Notes: generated by a model from the sequence alone, not told the origin. A DNA stretch of 64,000 nucleotides from Clostridiales bacterium (GCA_017620475.1 JAFZQI010000039.1:1-64000); one strand, 5' to 3'. Positions 25,088 to 34,590 are shown, counted from the stretch's first letter. Numbers and translations: made by a program.

Positions 25088-26678
25088 GCATCGGAATGAT
25101 CTGCTTCTTTCTGGACATGACGTCGGGGAGGAATACGTGATTATCTTTGACCTCAACGTTGAATGCAAAACGGATGGTATCATCATCGCCGACATAAAGC
25201 AGCTCGGTACCTTCCTGTAGAACATCCGTGAGCATCAGAAGAACGAAATCGTAACCTTTCTCACTCTTGAGCCGGTTCATATGCGCAAGGAATTCATCTT
25301 TCCTGTCGAGCATCTTGAACGAATCAATACAGATGATCTGTGCGACTCCCAGCGTCTGCTCGGCAATATGGAACTCCTTGAAGTCCGCTTTGAGGAGTTC
25401 CTCTGCCGTCTTGCTCTCAGAGGAAGAGGCGAAGAGGTCGCGTCCGAGTTCTTCTATGGAAACGCCGGCAATGCGGGCAAGACGCTCCGCCATGGCGATA
25501 TCGCGCTTGGTGCAGGTCGGGGACTTGAACATGACCGTATCCGAAAGGATCGCGGAACACATCAGGCCGGCCATCTTGACGGAAGGCATGACGCCGTTCT
25601 CCTGATAAAGCTCGGTAATGATCGTCGTGGTACTGCCCACAGGTTCATTTCGCATGGCGATCGGCTGGGTCGTTTGGATATCCGCTAAACGATGGTGGTC
25701 GATGATGCCGAGGATCTCGGCCTGTTCGAGACCGGGAACGGCCTGGGCCAGCTCGTTATGGTCGACCAGCACGACCTTCTTCCTTCTGGGACGAAGGAGG
25801 TGGAATCTTGCGAGAGTACCGAGTACCTTGTCATTTTCATCGAGGACCGGATAGCTTCTGAAACGGCTCTTCAGAACGACTTCCTTAACGTCGTCAATGT
25901 AGTCGGTCAGGTGGAAACACTCAATATCCCCCGTATAGCAGGCCCGGGAGATCGGAAGGGCCTGATAGATCAGTTTCGCTGCTTTACTGGCATCCAGCGG
26001 GGTGGAGATCACGCAGGTAGATGTCGGTGAAGTAAACCAGGCGGGATCCACGTCGGTCTGGCAAAGGATCAGGCAATTGACGCCGATATCCAGAGCACGC
26101 TTGACCATGTCCGGCTGATTTCCGCAGAATACGATGGTGTCCTTGGAAGAGAACAGCAGGTTCTCACAGGACTGGGGAAGTGCGATCGAGATCTCACCGG
26201 AGATCGCATCTACGGTGACATCGCTCTCGTTTACGATCCGACCTTCCAGTACGCTCAGAAGATTGAAGAGCGGGACGTTATCGATATGCGGATCGTGGAT
26301 CGCCTTCATGTTGTAAGAGGCGATATCGCTGGAGGAGAGTGTACCGTACAGCGTTCCATCCTCATTGGTTACGGGGATAACAGAGAGCTTGCCCTCCGAC
26401 ATGATCCTCCAGGCCATGTCGAGTGTTACGGAAGAATTGAGGGAAGGGGGAGTATCGAAATCCAGATCCTGCACCTGCGTTCTGACGTCACGGATACGCA
26501 TCGGCGTTTCAAAACCGAAGCGCGCGAGCATCCTCTTGGTCTCGTCGCTCAGATGGTCGAGACGCGCCGCCGTATAATCCTGCTCGCCAAGTGCATGTTT
26601 AAGCGCCGCATATGCCATGGCGGAAACCACGGTATCGGTATCCGGATTCTTATGACCTACCACATAGATTTCACTCAT
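25068..26678 (-). CDS. Mn-dependent inorganic pyrophosphatase with CBS and DRTGG domains
   Basis: 536 residues, much longer than the 310 of plain family II PPases because a regulatory insert is present. GHKNPDTDT at 8-16 starts the DHH active site and IIDHHRLAD (DHH) and a SDTVMFKSPT segment complete it. The insert between about 70 and 310 holds two CBS halves (VIPVTNEDGTLYGTLSSSDI; SYPVLDENDKVLGTLARFHLL) with a DRTGG-like domain between them. Such CBS-PPases hydrolyse pyrophosphate and are controlled by adenine nucleotides and diadenosine polyphosphates. The AAGGG box precedes the ATG. Confidence 0.93.
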   Translation of the reverse strand: MSEIYVVGHKNPDTDTVVSAMAYAALKHALGEQDYTAARLDHLSDETKRMLARFGFETPMRIRDVRTQVQDLDFDTPPSLNSSVTLDMAWRIMSEGKLSVIPVTNEDGTLYGTLSSSDIASYNMKAIHDPHIDNVPLFNLLSVLEGRIVNESDVTVDAISGEISIALPQSCENLLFSSKDTIVFCGNQPDMVKRALDIGVNCLILCQTDVDPAWFTSPTSTCVISTPLDASKAAKLIYQALPISRACYTGDIECFHLTDYIDDVKEVVLKSRFRSYPVLDENDKVLGTLARFHLLRPRRKKVVLVDHNELAQAVPGLEQAEILGIIDHHRLADIQTTQPIAMRNEPVGSTTTIITELYQENGVMPSVKMAGLMCSAILSDTVMFKSPTCTKRDIAMAERLARIAGVSIEELGRDLFASSSESKTAEELLKADFKEFHIAEQTLGVAQIICIDSFKMLDRKDEFLAHMNRLKSEKGYDFVLLMLTDVLQEGTELLYVGDDDTIRFAFNVEVKDNHVFLPDVMSRKKQIIPMLTALWG

Positions 26679-26719
26679 TTTCGTTACCCTTCATTCCACT
26701 TAAATTCTTATATCGTTCT

Positions 26720-26742
26720 TATCGAAAAGCACTTCGTGCCTT
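26720..26742 (-). terminator. Probable terminator after the GH43 gene
   Basis: On the minus strand AAGGCAC-GAA-GTGCTTTT forms a 7-bp stem (one wobble) ending in T residues, in the 120-nt gap between the GH43 and pyrophosphatase genes. Confidence 0.5.
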
Positions 26743-26798
26743 GTTTTCCTGTCGCGGCATGATCGCATTCCGCATGAGCCGCGGCAGCGCCCGATGAC

Positions 26799-28283
26799 TC
26801 AGATCTGGAATACGAATCCGTAAAAATCGAAAAGATTTCTGCCGTCCATATAATGTCCGCCCCAGCCTTTGTATCGTCCCTCCACGAGGAAGTAGATCGC
26901 GTGCTTACCGGGAAGCGCTTCCACGGTGGCGGTCACGATGCTTGCATTCGAAGAGAAGTCTGCACATCCGATCTCTCTGCCTTCGCGGGAGAGGCCGTAT
27001 TTGCCCGTGTAGTCAAGGGAAGAGAACTCTTCCAGGACCTTGCCGCTAAAGCCGTATACCTTGGTGCAGGCGGCATCCCGTGCTTCCATTTTCTCCTTGG
27101 CATTCGGTTCGTCCGGGAAGATCGGGCGGGCGTATTTCTTAACCGCATCTTCCGGAACACCGTCCGCAAAGATATGGATCTTACCGCTCATGTAGCAGTT
27201 ATCCAGCTTCATGACGCACTTCATTTCGGATCCGGAATGCTCGCCGAAGTCATAGTACTTAAAGCCGAAGACCGATCCATCGGAGATCTTCGTGATGCAC
27301 TGATCAAAAGGTGTTCTCTCCGTGATGGTCGCGCCGTTCGTCAGGACACAGGCCATCTGCGGATTGGTCATGCGATACGGATTGAGGATGTCCTCAAATC
27401 CCTGGGATGTCATCTCCGCCTGAGTGAATGTACCGTCTTCATTGAGCGTCAGTTTATCGACGCATCCCACACGGCTCATGATGGAACCGTTGGTCATTCT
27501 GTGATAGAAGATGTACCACTGATCGCCGATCTTAGCCACAGAGCCGTGGTCGTTCCCGCCCGGATAATCGCAGCCGGAATCCACAAGCGTCCCCTTATAT
27601 TCGAAAGGCCCCGTCGGGGAATCGGAAACCGCGTAGACCAGCTGGCTGGTGGGCTCGGCGGAAGAATAGATCATGTAGTACTTGCCGTTGATCTTGCGGG
27701 GCGAGCAGGCCTCGAAGAAATTAAACGGCGCTGTGTTCGGGATAATGTCCATCTTAAAGGATCCGTCGATCACTTCGTACATGTTGTCGGGGTTGACCTC
27801 GAACATATAGGAACGTAAAAATCCGCAGTACACATAAACGCGTCCGTCATCATCCACGAGCGTGCCCGGATCGATAAAGATACCGCCGTCCGGGTGATTC
27901 TCGATATTGTGCTTATAGCGGGATACAAGCTTGAACGGACCTTCCGGTTTGTCTGCAACAGCGACGCAGCCGAGGGCATTCTGGATATAGGCGTAAAGAT
28001 AGTACTTGCCGTCCTTTTCTACAACGTCCGGCGCGAAAAGCCTTCCGTCTGTCCAATCCGTATCGGACGGATGTCCCGGAAAATCCCGGGTGGCAAAAGC
28101 GATGCCATGGGCGGTCCAGTTCGCCGGGTCAGATACGGGAGCTGACCAGACTTTCAGACAGAAATCACAGAATTCATCGGTATCTGCGTTGTCGTGTGAT
28201 CCGTAGATGTAGATGCGGTCGCCGAATACACGCGGCTCGCCGTCCGGAATGTGTTCCCACATGGGAAGGTAAGGATTAGCCAT
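26799..28283 (-). CDS. Glycoside hydrolase family 43 enzyme
   Basis: 494 residues without a signal peptide, so probably cytoplasmic. The five-bladed propeller starts with GEPRVFGDRIYIYGSHD; LFAPDVVEKDGKYYLYA holds a catalytic acidic residue, FFEACSPRKINGKYYMIYSS the general acid Glu, and GGNDHGSVAKIGDQWYIFYHR the conserved His-bearing blade. A C-terminal beta-sandwich-like region (from about 340) may bind carbohydrate. It probably cleaves arabinose or xylose side groups from imported oligosaccharides. Its leader contains a nested palindrome and its promoter overlaps that of the divergent membrane protein gene. Confidence 0.9.
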   Translation of the reverse strand: MANPYLPMWEHIPDGEPRVFGDRIYIYGSHDNADTDEFCDFCLKVWSAPVSDPANWTAHGIAFATRDFPGHPSDTDWTDGRLFAPDVVEKDGKYYLYAYIQNALGCVAVADKPEGPFKLVSRYKHNIENHPDGGIFIDPGTLVDDDGRVYVYCGFLRSYMFEVNPDNMYEVIDGSFKMDIIPNTAPFNFFEACSPRKINGKYYMIYSSAEPTSQLVYAVSDSPTGPFEYKGTLVDSGCDYPGGNDHGSVAKIGDQWYIFYHRMTNGSIMSRVGCVDKLTLNEDGTFTQAEMTSQGFEDILNPYRMTNPQMACVLTNGATITERTPFDQCITKISDGSVFGFKYYDFGEHSGSEMKCVMKLDNCYMSGKIHIFADGVPEDAVKKYARPIFPDEPNAKEKMEARDAACTKVYGFSGKVLEEFSSLDYTGKYGLSREGREIGCADFSSNASIVTATVEALPGKHAIYFLVEGRYKGWGGHYMDGRNLFDFYGFVFQI

Positions 28284-28303
28284 AGTGAATCTCCTTTACA
28301 TTA

Positions 28304-28350
28304 GATCAGGCACGCAGTGCTTTTCGAAAAGTGGAAAAAGAGGCCTGATC
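28304..28350 (-). promoter_or_regulatory. Nested palindrome in the GH43 leader
   Basis: GATCAGGC and GCCTGATC (8-bp arms, 28304-28311 and 28343-28350) enclose the perfect 12-bp palindrome CTTTTCGAAAAG (28320-28331). It lies between the GH43 promoter and start codon, suiting an operator or leader hairpin. Confidence 0.5.
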
Positions 28351-28385
28351 GATTTGTGCTGTCCGTATTTCGCCGGCACGAAAAC

Positions 28386-28394
28386 ATTATAACA
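28386..28394 (-). promoter_or_regulatory. Extended -10 promoter of the GH43 gene
   Basis: The minus strand reads TGTTATAAT. Its -35 region would fall on the -10 of the divergent promoter. Confidence 0.55.
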
Positions 28395-28410
28395 AATGCT
28401 TCCTGCGAAA

Positions 28411-28419
28411 TGCTATAAT
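28411..28419 (+). promoter_or_regulatory. Extended -10 promoter of the CmpB-like membrane protein gene
   Basis: TGCTATAAT, 28 nt before the start codon. Confidence 0.6.
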
Positions 28420-28446
28420 CGGAAAGAAGAAAGAGAGGTTTTCGTA

Positions 28447-29418
28447 ATGCATTTTTATCCTTTTCCGGATGCGTATTCCATGTTCTTCGTCTATGCCTTT
28501 ATCGGCTGGGTCGTGGAAGTGGTCTACTATGGCCTCGAAGAAGGGAAATTCATCAACAGGGGATTCCTTAACGGCCCTCTTTGTCCGGTCTACGGCATCG
28601 GGTTTTACGGCGTAATCCTTCTTCTGGAACAGATATCGTACAACTTCCTTTTCCTCTTTTTCGGTTCCATGGCCATCTGCACTTTCGTCGAGCTTTGCGC
28701 CGGTGCCCTCCTTTATAAGATCTTCGGCCTTCGCTGGTGGGATTACCGCAATGAGAAATATAACCTCAAAGGTTTCATCTGCCCGAAGTTCTCCCTTTAC
28801 TGGGGCATCGCCTGTTCCATGGGTATCTATGTCCTACACCCGACAGTGCTTTTCCTGCTGGATAAGACGCCGGATCTTGTACGCAATATCATTCTGATCG
28901 TGTTTACCGTGATCCTGATCTCCGACATCATTGTGACGGTCATGGCGATCATCGGCTTCAAGAAGCGCCTGGGCTTCCTTTCGAATATCTCCGGCGAGAT
29001 GCGTGTGATCTCCGATAAGATCGGCGGCAGTATCTACGGACGGGTCGAGACGGCGAGAACAAAAAGCCAGCCGACGATCGATACCTATAATGCCTGGCGT
29101 ACGCTTTACAATACGCACCGTACCGAGGAAAAAGAACTGGCCCGGCGCCATCGTGCGGAGGAGAAGGAGCTTTTCGGGGCGATGGTGCCGAAGATCCGTC
29201 CCCGTATGATCCACCCGAAGGAAGCAATATCGGCCAAGGTCGCGGCGGCCGTCAAATCCCTGAAGGCTCCGGAACGGCGTATCTTCCGCAATGTTTACAT
29301 GAATATCGGTGAATACGGAAAGACGGCTTTCGATAACGTTTCCAGGCTTTTCCCGTTCCCGAGAAAGACGGAGGAAGACCTCGGAGATCTTTCGGATGAG
29401 ACGGAAAGTAAAGAGTAA
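28447..29418 (+). CDS. Integral membrane protein of the putative ABC-transporter type IV (CmpB) family
   Basis: 323 residues. The N-terminal two thirds hold about five TM helices with family motifs FIGWVVEVVYYGLEEGKFINRGFLNGPLCPVYG near the start and WWDYRNEKYNLKGFICPKFSLYWG mid-way. The C-terminal third is cytoplasmic and basic. The family is widespread in Clostridia, and its function is not established despite the transporter name. The ATG at 28447 has AGAGAGG upstream; an earlier in-frame start would precede the promoter. Confidence 0.82.
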   Translation: MHFYPFPDAYSMFFVYAFIGWVVEVVYYGLEEGKFINRGFLNGPLCPVYGIGFYGVILLLEQISYNFLFLFFGSMAICTFVELCAGALLYKIFGLRWWDYRNEKYNLKGFICPKFSLYWGIACSMGIYVLHPTVLFLLDKTPDLVRNIILIVFTVILISDIIVTVMAIIGFKKRLGFLSNISGEMRVISDKIGGSIYGRVETARTKSQPTIDTYNAWRTLYNTHRTEEKELARRHRAEEKELFGAMVPKIRPRMIHPKEAISAKVAAAVKSLKAPERRIFRNVYMNIGEYGKTAFDNVSRLFPFPRKTEEDLGDLSDETESKE

Positions 29419-29459
29419 GTTCTTTTAACATAAAACTTTATTTATATATAGATGTGTGG

Positions 29460-29473
29460 TATCCTTAAGGATA
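29460..29473 (+). promoter_or_regulatory. 14-bp palindrome upstream of the lipid-kinase / hybrid kinase operon
   Basis: TATCCTTAAGGATA is perfectly self-complementary. A further hairpin (CTGTGTTGC / GCAACgACAG) lies at 29487-29512, before the start at 29531. Either could be regulatory. Confidence 0.4.
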
Positions 29474-29530
29474 GTTTGGAGAAGCCTGTGTTGCTGATTT
29501 TGCAACGACAGGGCGCATAGGGGAACAAGA

Positions 29531-30487
29531 ATGAAACACATCTTTATCATCAATCCACGTGCCGGAAAAGAGAAAGAGAATATTTCCGTGCGTGTCCGTG
29601 CGTATATTGCGTCCCATCCGGAACTGGGCGCGCTGGTGTTTAACACCGAATACTGCGGGCATGAGACCGTTCTTGTCGGAAGATTGTGCCACATCTTTGA
29701 AGATGAGATGATCCGCCTTTATATCTGCGGCGGTTCCGGAACATTGTGCCGTTCCATCAGCGGGATCCCGAATCTTTCCATGGTAGAAGTTGCATTTTTC
29801 CCATGCGGTGTAACCAACGACGTGCTCAAAGTCTTCGAAGGCGAGATCGAGCCTTTTACGAATATGAACAACCTTGTGGCCGGAACGCCCATGTATCTGG
29901 ATCTTCTTGATTTCGGTTTTGGAAAAGCACTGAATTTCTGTGCGACCGGATACGACGGAAAGGTTTCTTCTGATGTCAACAGCCTGGCGAGGATCTCCAT
30001 CGGCGGTACGAAACTTCCCTATTATCTTTCGATCATCCGAAACTTCGCCTCTTTCTTGACGACACACTATACCATCAACGCGGACGGACAGGACTGGTCC
30101 GGGCGAAAGACGATGGTTACGGCATTTAACGGCATCGTGTACGGAGGATCTTTTTCTCCGGTTCCGAATGCCAGCCCCATCAACGGCAAGATGAAGCTTC
30201 TGCTTTATGAGTCCCAGTCTTTCCTGTCGATCCCGACTAGCCTTCGCAACTATAAACACGGTCAGCTGGATAAACTCGGGAAAGCCGTGAGGCTTCTGGA
30301 TTGTGCGGACCTGACGGTGAAAATGACCGGAAACCGGAAAATGTATTTTGCGGCGGACGGTGAAGTGTTCGATTTGAAAGAACACGGTAATTCCTATTCT
30401 TTGCGTGTGCTTCCGACAGCGCTGAAGTTTGTCGTGCCTCAGGGCGTTGCACTCAAAGAACAGTGCCGTGACGGAGAGGGGGAGTAA
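29531..30487 (+). CDS. Diacylglycerol kinase-like lipid kinase with an altered catalytic loop
   Basis: 318 residues of the DAGK/LCB5/YegS family. FIINPRAGKEKEN is the usual N-terminus, but the nucleotide loop GGDGT reads GGSGTLC (Ser69 replaces the Asp), and the second motif reads FPCGVTNDVLK instead of LGTGND. GNAT-like or other folds do not fit, so it is a family member that may be inactive or use a changed mechanism. The RBS GGGGAA precedes the ATG. It is first in an operon with a hybrid histidine kinase (1 nt gap) and a REC-GGDEF protein, suggesting a signalling rather than a bulk-lipid role. Confidence 0.78.
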   Translation: MKHIFIINPRAGKEKENISVRVRAYIASHPELGALVFNTEYCGHETVLVGRLCHIFEDEMIRLYICGGSGTLCRSISGIPNLSMVEVAFFPCGVTNDVLKVFEGEIEPFTNMNNLVAGTPMYLDLLDFGFGKALNFCATGYDGKVSSDVNSLARISIGGTKLPYYLSIIRNFASFLTTHYTINADGQDWSGRKTMVTAFNGIVYGGSFSPVPNASPINGKMKLLLYESQSFLSIPTSLRNYKHGQLDKLGKAVRLLDCADLTVKMTGNRKMYFAADGEVFDLKEHGNSYSLRVLPTALKFVVPQGVALKEQCRDGEGE

Positions 30488-30488
30488 T

Positions 30489-33212
30489 ATGCTGCTGGAG
30501 AAAAAAGATGCGCATAAGATCCTGCTCCTCATTTATTTCGTTGTTTGCGGATTCTTCCTGGTGATCTCGGCCAATGTGGAACCGTATCCGCTTTACTTCA
30601 ATGTGTACATTATCGTGACTCCGGTCGTGGCCTATCTTCTGACCACGATTTCAAGGGAGAACTACAAATTCCAGATGTATCTGCTTACATCATTTTATCT
30701 GGCGATGGTGGTGCTCTACGGTATCTATTACCGGAACCCCGGCACCATACAGGACGGGTTTATTACCGTGGCCTGTATTATCTCCCTGTACTTTGACTTC
30801 AGTATCAACCTTTACTGCCTGATCTTTACGGCATTTTACTACTCGTTCTGGATGGTATTCAACTATCCGCTTCTGATCTCCGCCAGAACGCCACTGGAAC
30901 TGGGCGTACGTATTACGCTTCTTATCGTTGCCCAGGTATTCCTGATGGCACTGGTATCCTTCATTAACCGTTCTAAGCAGAGTCTGGTGCAGAAGTCCCA
31001 GAGTACGGAAGATCTTCTCCAGGTTGTTGAGATCAAGAAGAAAGATGCCGTGGCAGCTTCGCAGACCAAGGCGGATTTTCTTGCGAGTATGTCCCATGAG
31101 ATCCGTACGCCGATGAACGCGATCGTCGGTATGACGGAGATGATCCTTCGTGACGACATCAACCCGGGAGTGCGTGAAAATGCGCGTAATATCAAGAGTG
31201 CCGGTAATGCTCTTCTGGCGATCGTTAACGATATCCTGGACTTCAGTAAGATCGAATCCGGTAAGATGGAGATCATCAATGTCCGTTACCAGCTGACTTC
31301 GGTAATCAACGACATCATCAATATCATCACGGTACGTATGGCGGATAAGAACCTCGACCTGATCGTCAACATCGATCCGAAGATCCCTTCGGAACTGGTG
31401 GGCGATGAGATCCGTATCCGCCAGATCCTTTTGAACCTTCTCAATAACGCCGTGAAGTTTACCTCCCAGGGCTACATCCTGCTGAAGGTCAGTTTCCAGC
31501 CGGTTTCCAGTGATATGTGTCTTCTGCACTTCGATGTCACCGATACTGGTATGGGTATCCGTGAAGAAGACAAGCAGCGTCTGTTCGGAAGTTTCCAAAG
31601 ACTCGATACGCGCCAGAACCGGGCAGTGGAAGGTACCGGTCTCGGTCTTTCGATCTGTAAGCGCCTGATGGATCTGATGGGCGGTACGATCTCCGTGGAG
31701 AGTGTCTACGGACAGGGAAGTACTTTCTCCTTCGAACTGCATCAGTACATCGCAAGACCCAAGCCGATGGCCAGCATTCCGGAAGGCAAGAAAGAACATG
31801 TCATGTACTTTGATGAGAAGGGCATTTACAGAGATACGGCACGTGCCGATCTGCAGCGCCTCGGTGTCTCGGCCCGTTTCGCCTCGAAGATCAAGGACCT
31901 GGATCCGGCATCCAATGCGCAGTACTCCTATTTCTTTGTTTCCAAGCCTTTGTTCGATGAATTCTCTCATGAGATCCGCGAATTCTGCAGTGAACACGGT
32001 AACCCGAAGATCGTTCTGATGTTCGATAAGAATGAAATGTCGACCGGTTATAAAGATGTACTGGTCGTACGCCGTCCGGTCTACTCGGCGGTTTTCGCTT
32101 CCGTTCTGACCGATACGCCGATCGAGTCCCTGGATTCGGATGAGTTCCAGGAGACCTTCATCGCGCCGGAGGCCAAGATCCTGGTTGTCGATGACAACGC
32201 GGTGAACCTCAAGGTCGTCAAAGGCCTTCTGGAACCGTATCAGATGCATGTATTCACCGCGGGAAGCGGTTCGAAGTGCCTGGAACTTCTGAAAGAAGGA
32301 AAAGAATTCGATCTGATCTACATGGACCACATGATGCCGGAACTGGATGGTATCGATACACTTCGATTGATCCGGCAGATGGATGGCGAATACTTCAAGA
32401 ACGTGCCGGTCGTCGCACTCACGGCCAATGCTGTAAGCGGTGTCCGCGAGATGTTCTTCAAGGAAGGCTTCCAGGACTATGTCAGTAAGCCGATCGAACT
32501 TGCGCAGCTGGAAAAATCACTTAAGAGCAACCTGCCGCCGGAGATGATCATCCGAAAGCAGCATACGGTGGCCAGTGCGCCTCACTTCGGCGAAGGCGAA
32601 GTCCAACTTCGTGGTGTGGATTGCGCCAAGGGTCTTCTTAACTGCGGTAACAGCCTGGAGAACTATATCAGTCTCCTCAAGGTCGTATACGAAGACGGAA
32701 TCGTGAAGATCGACCGCATCCGTGATCTGGCTGAGGCGAAGAACTATGGCGATTACGGTATCGAGGCTCATGCCCTCAAGAGTGTGGCGGCATCGATCGG
32801 TGCGACGGATCTGTCCGAACTTGCCAAGAGCCATGAGTTTGCTAACTACGACGGAAGATTTGATTATATCGACGGAAACTACGAAGATCTGCTTTCCCAG
32901 TATCAGTCGCTGCTGGATGATATCGGATTGGAACTTCGTGCAAGAGGCGTTCTGGATTCTGCGGAAGGAGCTTCCGCAGAAACGCCACCGAAGCCGCCGA
33001 TCCCGCAGGAAGAGTGGAGCAAGGCACTTCTGAATATCCGCAACAGCGTCGAAGACTTCGACTCGGATGCGGCGCTGGAGAAACTGGATTGGCTTTTGGG
33101 CTTCGATGTGGGAGCCGAGCGTGAGCTTGCGCTCAAACGTACAAGAAACTGCCTCAATGACTTCCAGTATGATGAAGCGGTTGCAAATTTAAATAATCTG
33201 ATTGGAGAATGA
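30489..33212 (+). CDS. Hybrid sensor histidine kinase with receiver and Hpt domains
   Basis: 907 residues. An N-terminal membrane part (about 10-165, roughly 5-6 TM helices) carries no obvious outside sensor. HisKA follows with SMSHEIRTPMNAIVGM (His203), then HATPase (NLLNNAVKFTSQG, GTGLGLSICKRL). A degenerate receiver-like segment lies near 430-550; a true receiver follows with VVDDNAVN and Asp613 in YMDHMMPELDG, and an Hpt domain with AHALKSVAASIGA (His761). The domains support an internal phosphorelay. A start at 30489 follows GGAGAGGGGGAG. The REC-GGDEF gene begins 3 nt after its stop and is the likely output. Confidence 0.9.
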   Translation: MLLEKKDAHKILLLIYFVVCGFFLVISANVEPYPLYFNVYIIVTPVVAYLLTTISRENYKFQMYLLTSFYLAMVVLYGIYYRNPGTIQDGFITVACIISLYFDFSINLYCLIFTAFYYSFWMVFNYPLLISARTPLELGVRITLLIVAQVFLMALVSFINRSKQSLVQKSQSTEDLLQVVEIKKKDAVAASQTKADFLASMSHEIRTPMNAIVGMTEMILRDDINPGVRENARNIKSAGNALLAIVNDILDFSKIESGKMEIINVRYQLTSVINDIINIITVRMADKNLDLIVNIDPKIPSELVGDEIRIRQILLNLLNNAVKFTSQGYILLKVSFQPVSSDMCLLHFDVTDTGMGIREEDKQRLFGSFQRLDTRQNRAVEGTGLGLSICKRLMDLMGGTISVESVYGQGSTFSFELHQYIARPKPMASIPEGKKEHVMYFDEKGIYRDTARADLQRLGVSARFASKIKDLDPASNAQYSYFFVSKPLFDEFSHEIREFCSEHGNPKIVLMFDKNEMSTGYKDVLVVRRPVYSAVFASVLTDTPIESLDSDEFQETFIAPEAKILVVDDNAVNLKVVKGLLEPYQMHVFTAGSGSKCLELLKEGKEFDLIYMDHMMPELDGIDTLRLIRQMDGEYFKNVPVVALTANAVSGVREMFFKEGFQDYVSKPIELAQLEKSLKSNLPPEMIIRKQHTVASAPHFGEGEVQLRGVDCAKGLLNCGNSLENYISLLKVVYEDGIVKIDRIRDLAEAKNYGDYGIEAHALKSVAASIGATDLSELAKSHEFANYDGRFDYIDGNYEDLLSQYQSLLDDIGLELRARGVLDSAEGASAETPPKPPIPQEEWSKALLNIRNSVEDFDSDAALEKLDWLLGFDVGAERELALKRTRNCLNDFQYDEAVANLNNLIGE

Positions 33213-33215
33213 TCC

Positions 33216-34586
33216 GTGGAGAAGGCGAAGACAATTCTGGTAGTGGATGACAGCAAGGCGAATCTTACGCTGGCGAAACAGGCTTTAGATGAATTCTATC
33301 AGGTTAGCTTAGTCACTTCGGGTCAGATGGCACTGCGTTTCCTCGAAAAGAGGATCCCGGATCTGATCCTGATGGACATCAATATGCCGGAGATGGACGG
33401 ATTGGAGACACTTCGTCAGATCCGGGCGAACAACGAGTACAATGAGGTCCCGGTGATTTTCCTGACGGCGCGTAATGACCCGGAGACGGAAGTTGAGTGC
33501 CTGAAACTGGGCGCGGCCGACTTTATCGGAAAACCCTTCGTTCCGCAGGTTATGCGAAGCCGTATTGCCAGAACGCTTGAACTCGAAGAATTCCGTAGAC
33601 TGGCGGAAAAAAGAGCGAAGCGCTTCGAGAGCATTGCTTCCAAGGATCCGATGACCGGTCTTTGGAACCGTACCTATATGACCCAGAAGATCGAGGTAAG
33701 CCTGGCCAAGGGAACGAATGCCGCGTATATGATCGTGGACGTTGACCACTTTAAGAGCGTGAACGATAAACTCGGCCATATCGTCGGTGACCAGGTCCTC
33801 AACCGCCTGGCCCACATGATGATCGATGCTTTTCCGGATGACATCGTGGGACGTCTTGGCGGTGACGAATTCGTGATCTTTATCGAAGAACCCCCGGAGC
33901 ACGATGTGCTTTGCGAGCGGATCCGGGAATTCCAGACTTCCGTAAACGAGGATCTCAAAGAAGCGACCAACGGTATTGCCACGCTTTCCATCGGTATTGC
34001 GCTGGCACCGCAGGACGGAAACAATATGGATACGCTTTATGATAAAGCGGACCGTGCCCTGTACGTGGTGAAGAAGGAAGGACGTAACAGTTTCCGGTTC
34101 TATGATTCCACGCTTCCTTCCAAGCAGGCGAAACTGGACCGCCCTGATGCCATCGAGATGAATATCCGGACGCTTATGCAGCAGCTCAAGGAGCCGGGTA
34201 CGATCCGCGGTGCGTACTGGCAGGACTATGAGCCCTTCCTGGCGATCTTCCGTTTCATTGAACGTATGCTGGCCCGTTCGGAACAGTCATTTTGCGTGAT
34301 GCTGGCCACACTTTTGGATGTGGACGGCAATATGGTGGAGGCCAAGATCCTCGAACCCTGCATGGATACGCTCTTTACGGCGATCCAGGATACGCTTCGT
34401 AAGGGAGACGTATTTACGAAATTCAGTAGTGCACAGTACGTGATCATGCTTCCTTCAGCCAATGCCGAAAGCGGCGGAAAGATCGCGGCAGAAAGACTTG
34501 AGGCGCGCTTTAATGCCATCAACCGGGAGCCGAATGTAGAACTGAAGACGGATCTTACGATGATGGATATGGTTGAGCGCGCATGA
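33216..34586 (+). CDS. Receiver-GGDEF diguanylate cyclase with a second degenerate GGDEF-like region
   Basis: 456 residues starting at GTG (TTGGAGA upstream). The receiver has VVDDSKAN, Asp54 in LMDINMPEMDG and Lys in IGKPFVPQ. The GGDEF domain is intact (DPMTGLWNR, VDVDHFKSVND, GRLGGDEFVIF with GGDEF at 215-219), so c-di-GMP synthesis is likely; no RxxD inhibitory site is seen at the usual place. The last 150 residues look like another GGDEF fold with the catalytic loop lost (VFTKFSSAQYVIMLPSANAESG). It is encoded 3 nt after the hybrid kinase and is probably phosphorylated by it. Confidence 0.9.
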   Translation: MEKAKTILVVDDSKANLTLAKQALDEFYQVSLVTSGQMALRFLEKRIPDLILMDINMPEMDGLETLRQIRANNEYNEVPVIFLTARNDPETEVECLKLGAADFIGKPFVPQVMRSRIARTLELEEFRRLAEKRAKRFESIASKDPMTGLWNRTYMTQKIEVSLAKGTNAAYMIVDVDHFKSVNDKLGHIVGDQVLNRLAHMMIDAFPDDIVGRLGGDEFVIFIEEPPEHDVLCERIREFQTSVNEDLKEATNGIATLSIGIALAPQDGNNMDTLYDKADRALYVVKKEGRNSFRFYDSTLPSKQAKLDRPDAIEMNIRTLMQQLKEPGTIRGAYWQDYEPFLAIFRFIERMLARSEQSFCVMLATLLDVDGNMVEAKILEPCMDTLFTAIQDTLRKGDVFTKFSSAQYVIMLPSANAESGGKIAAERLEARFNAINREPNVELKTDLTMMDMVERA

Positions 34587-34590
34587 TTGT

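Noticed and set aside
30690..32330. 546-codon open frame on the minus strand inside the hybrid kinase gene
   Set aside because: It mirrors the codon bias of the real gene on the plus strand and has no ribosome binding site or recognisable domain. Similar long antisense frames at 49174-50520 and 39501-40586 were rejected for the same reason.
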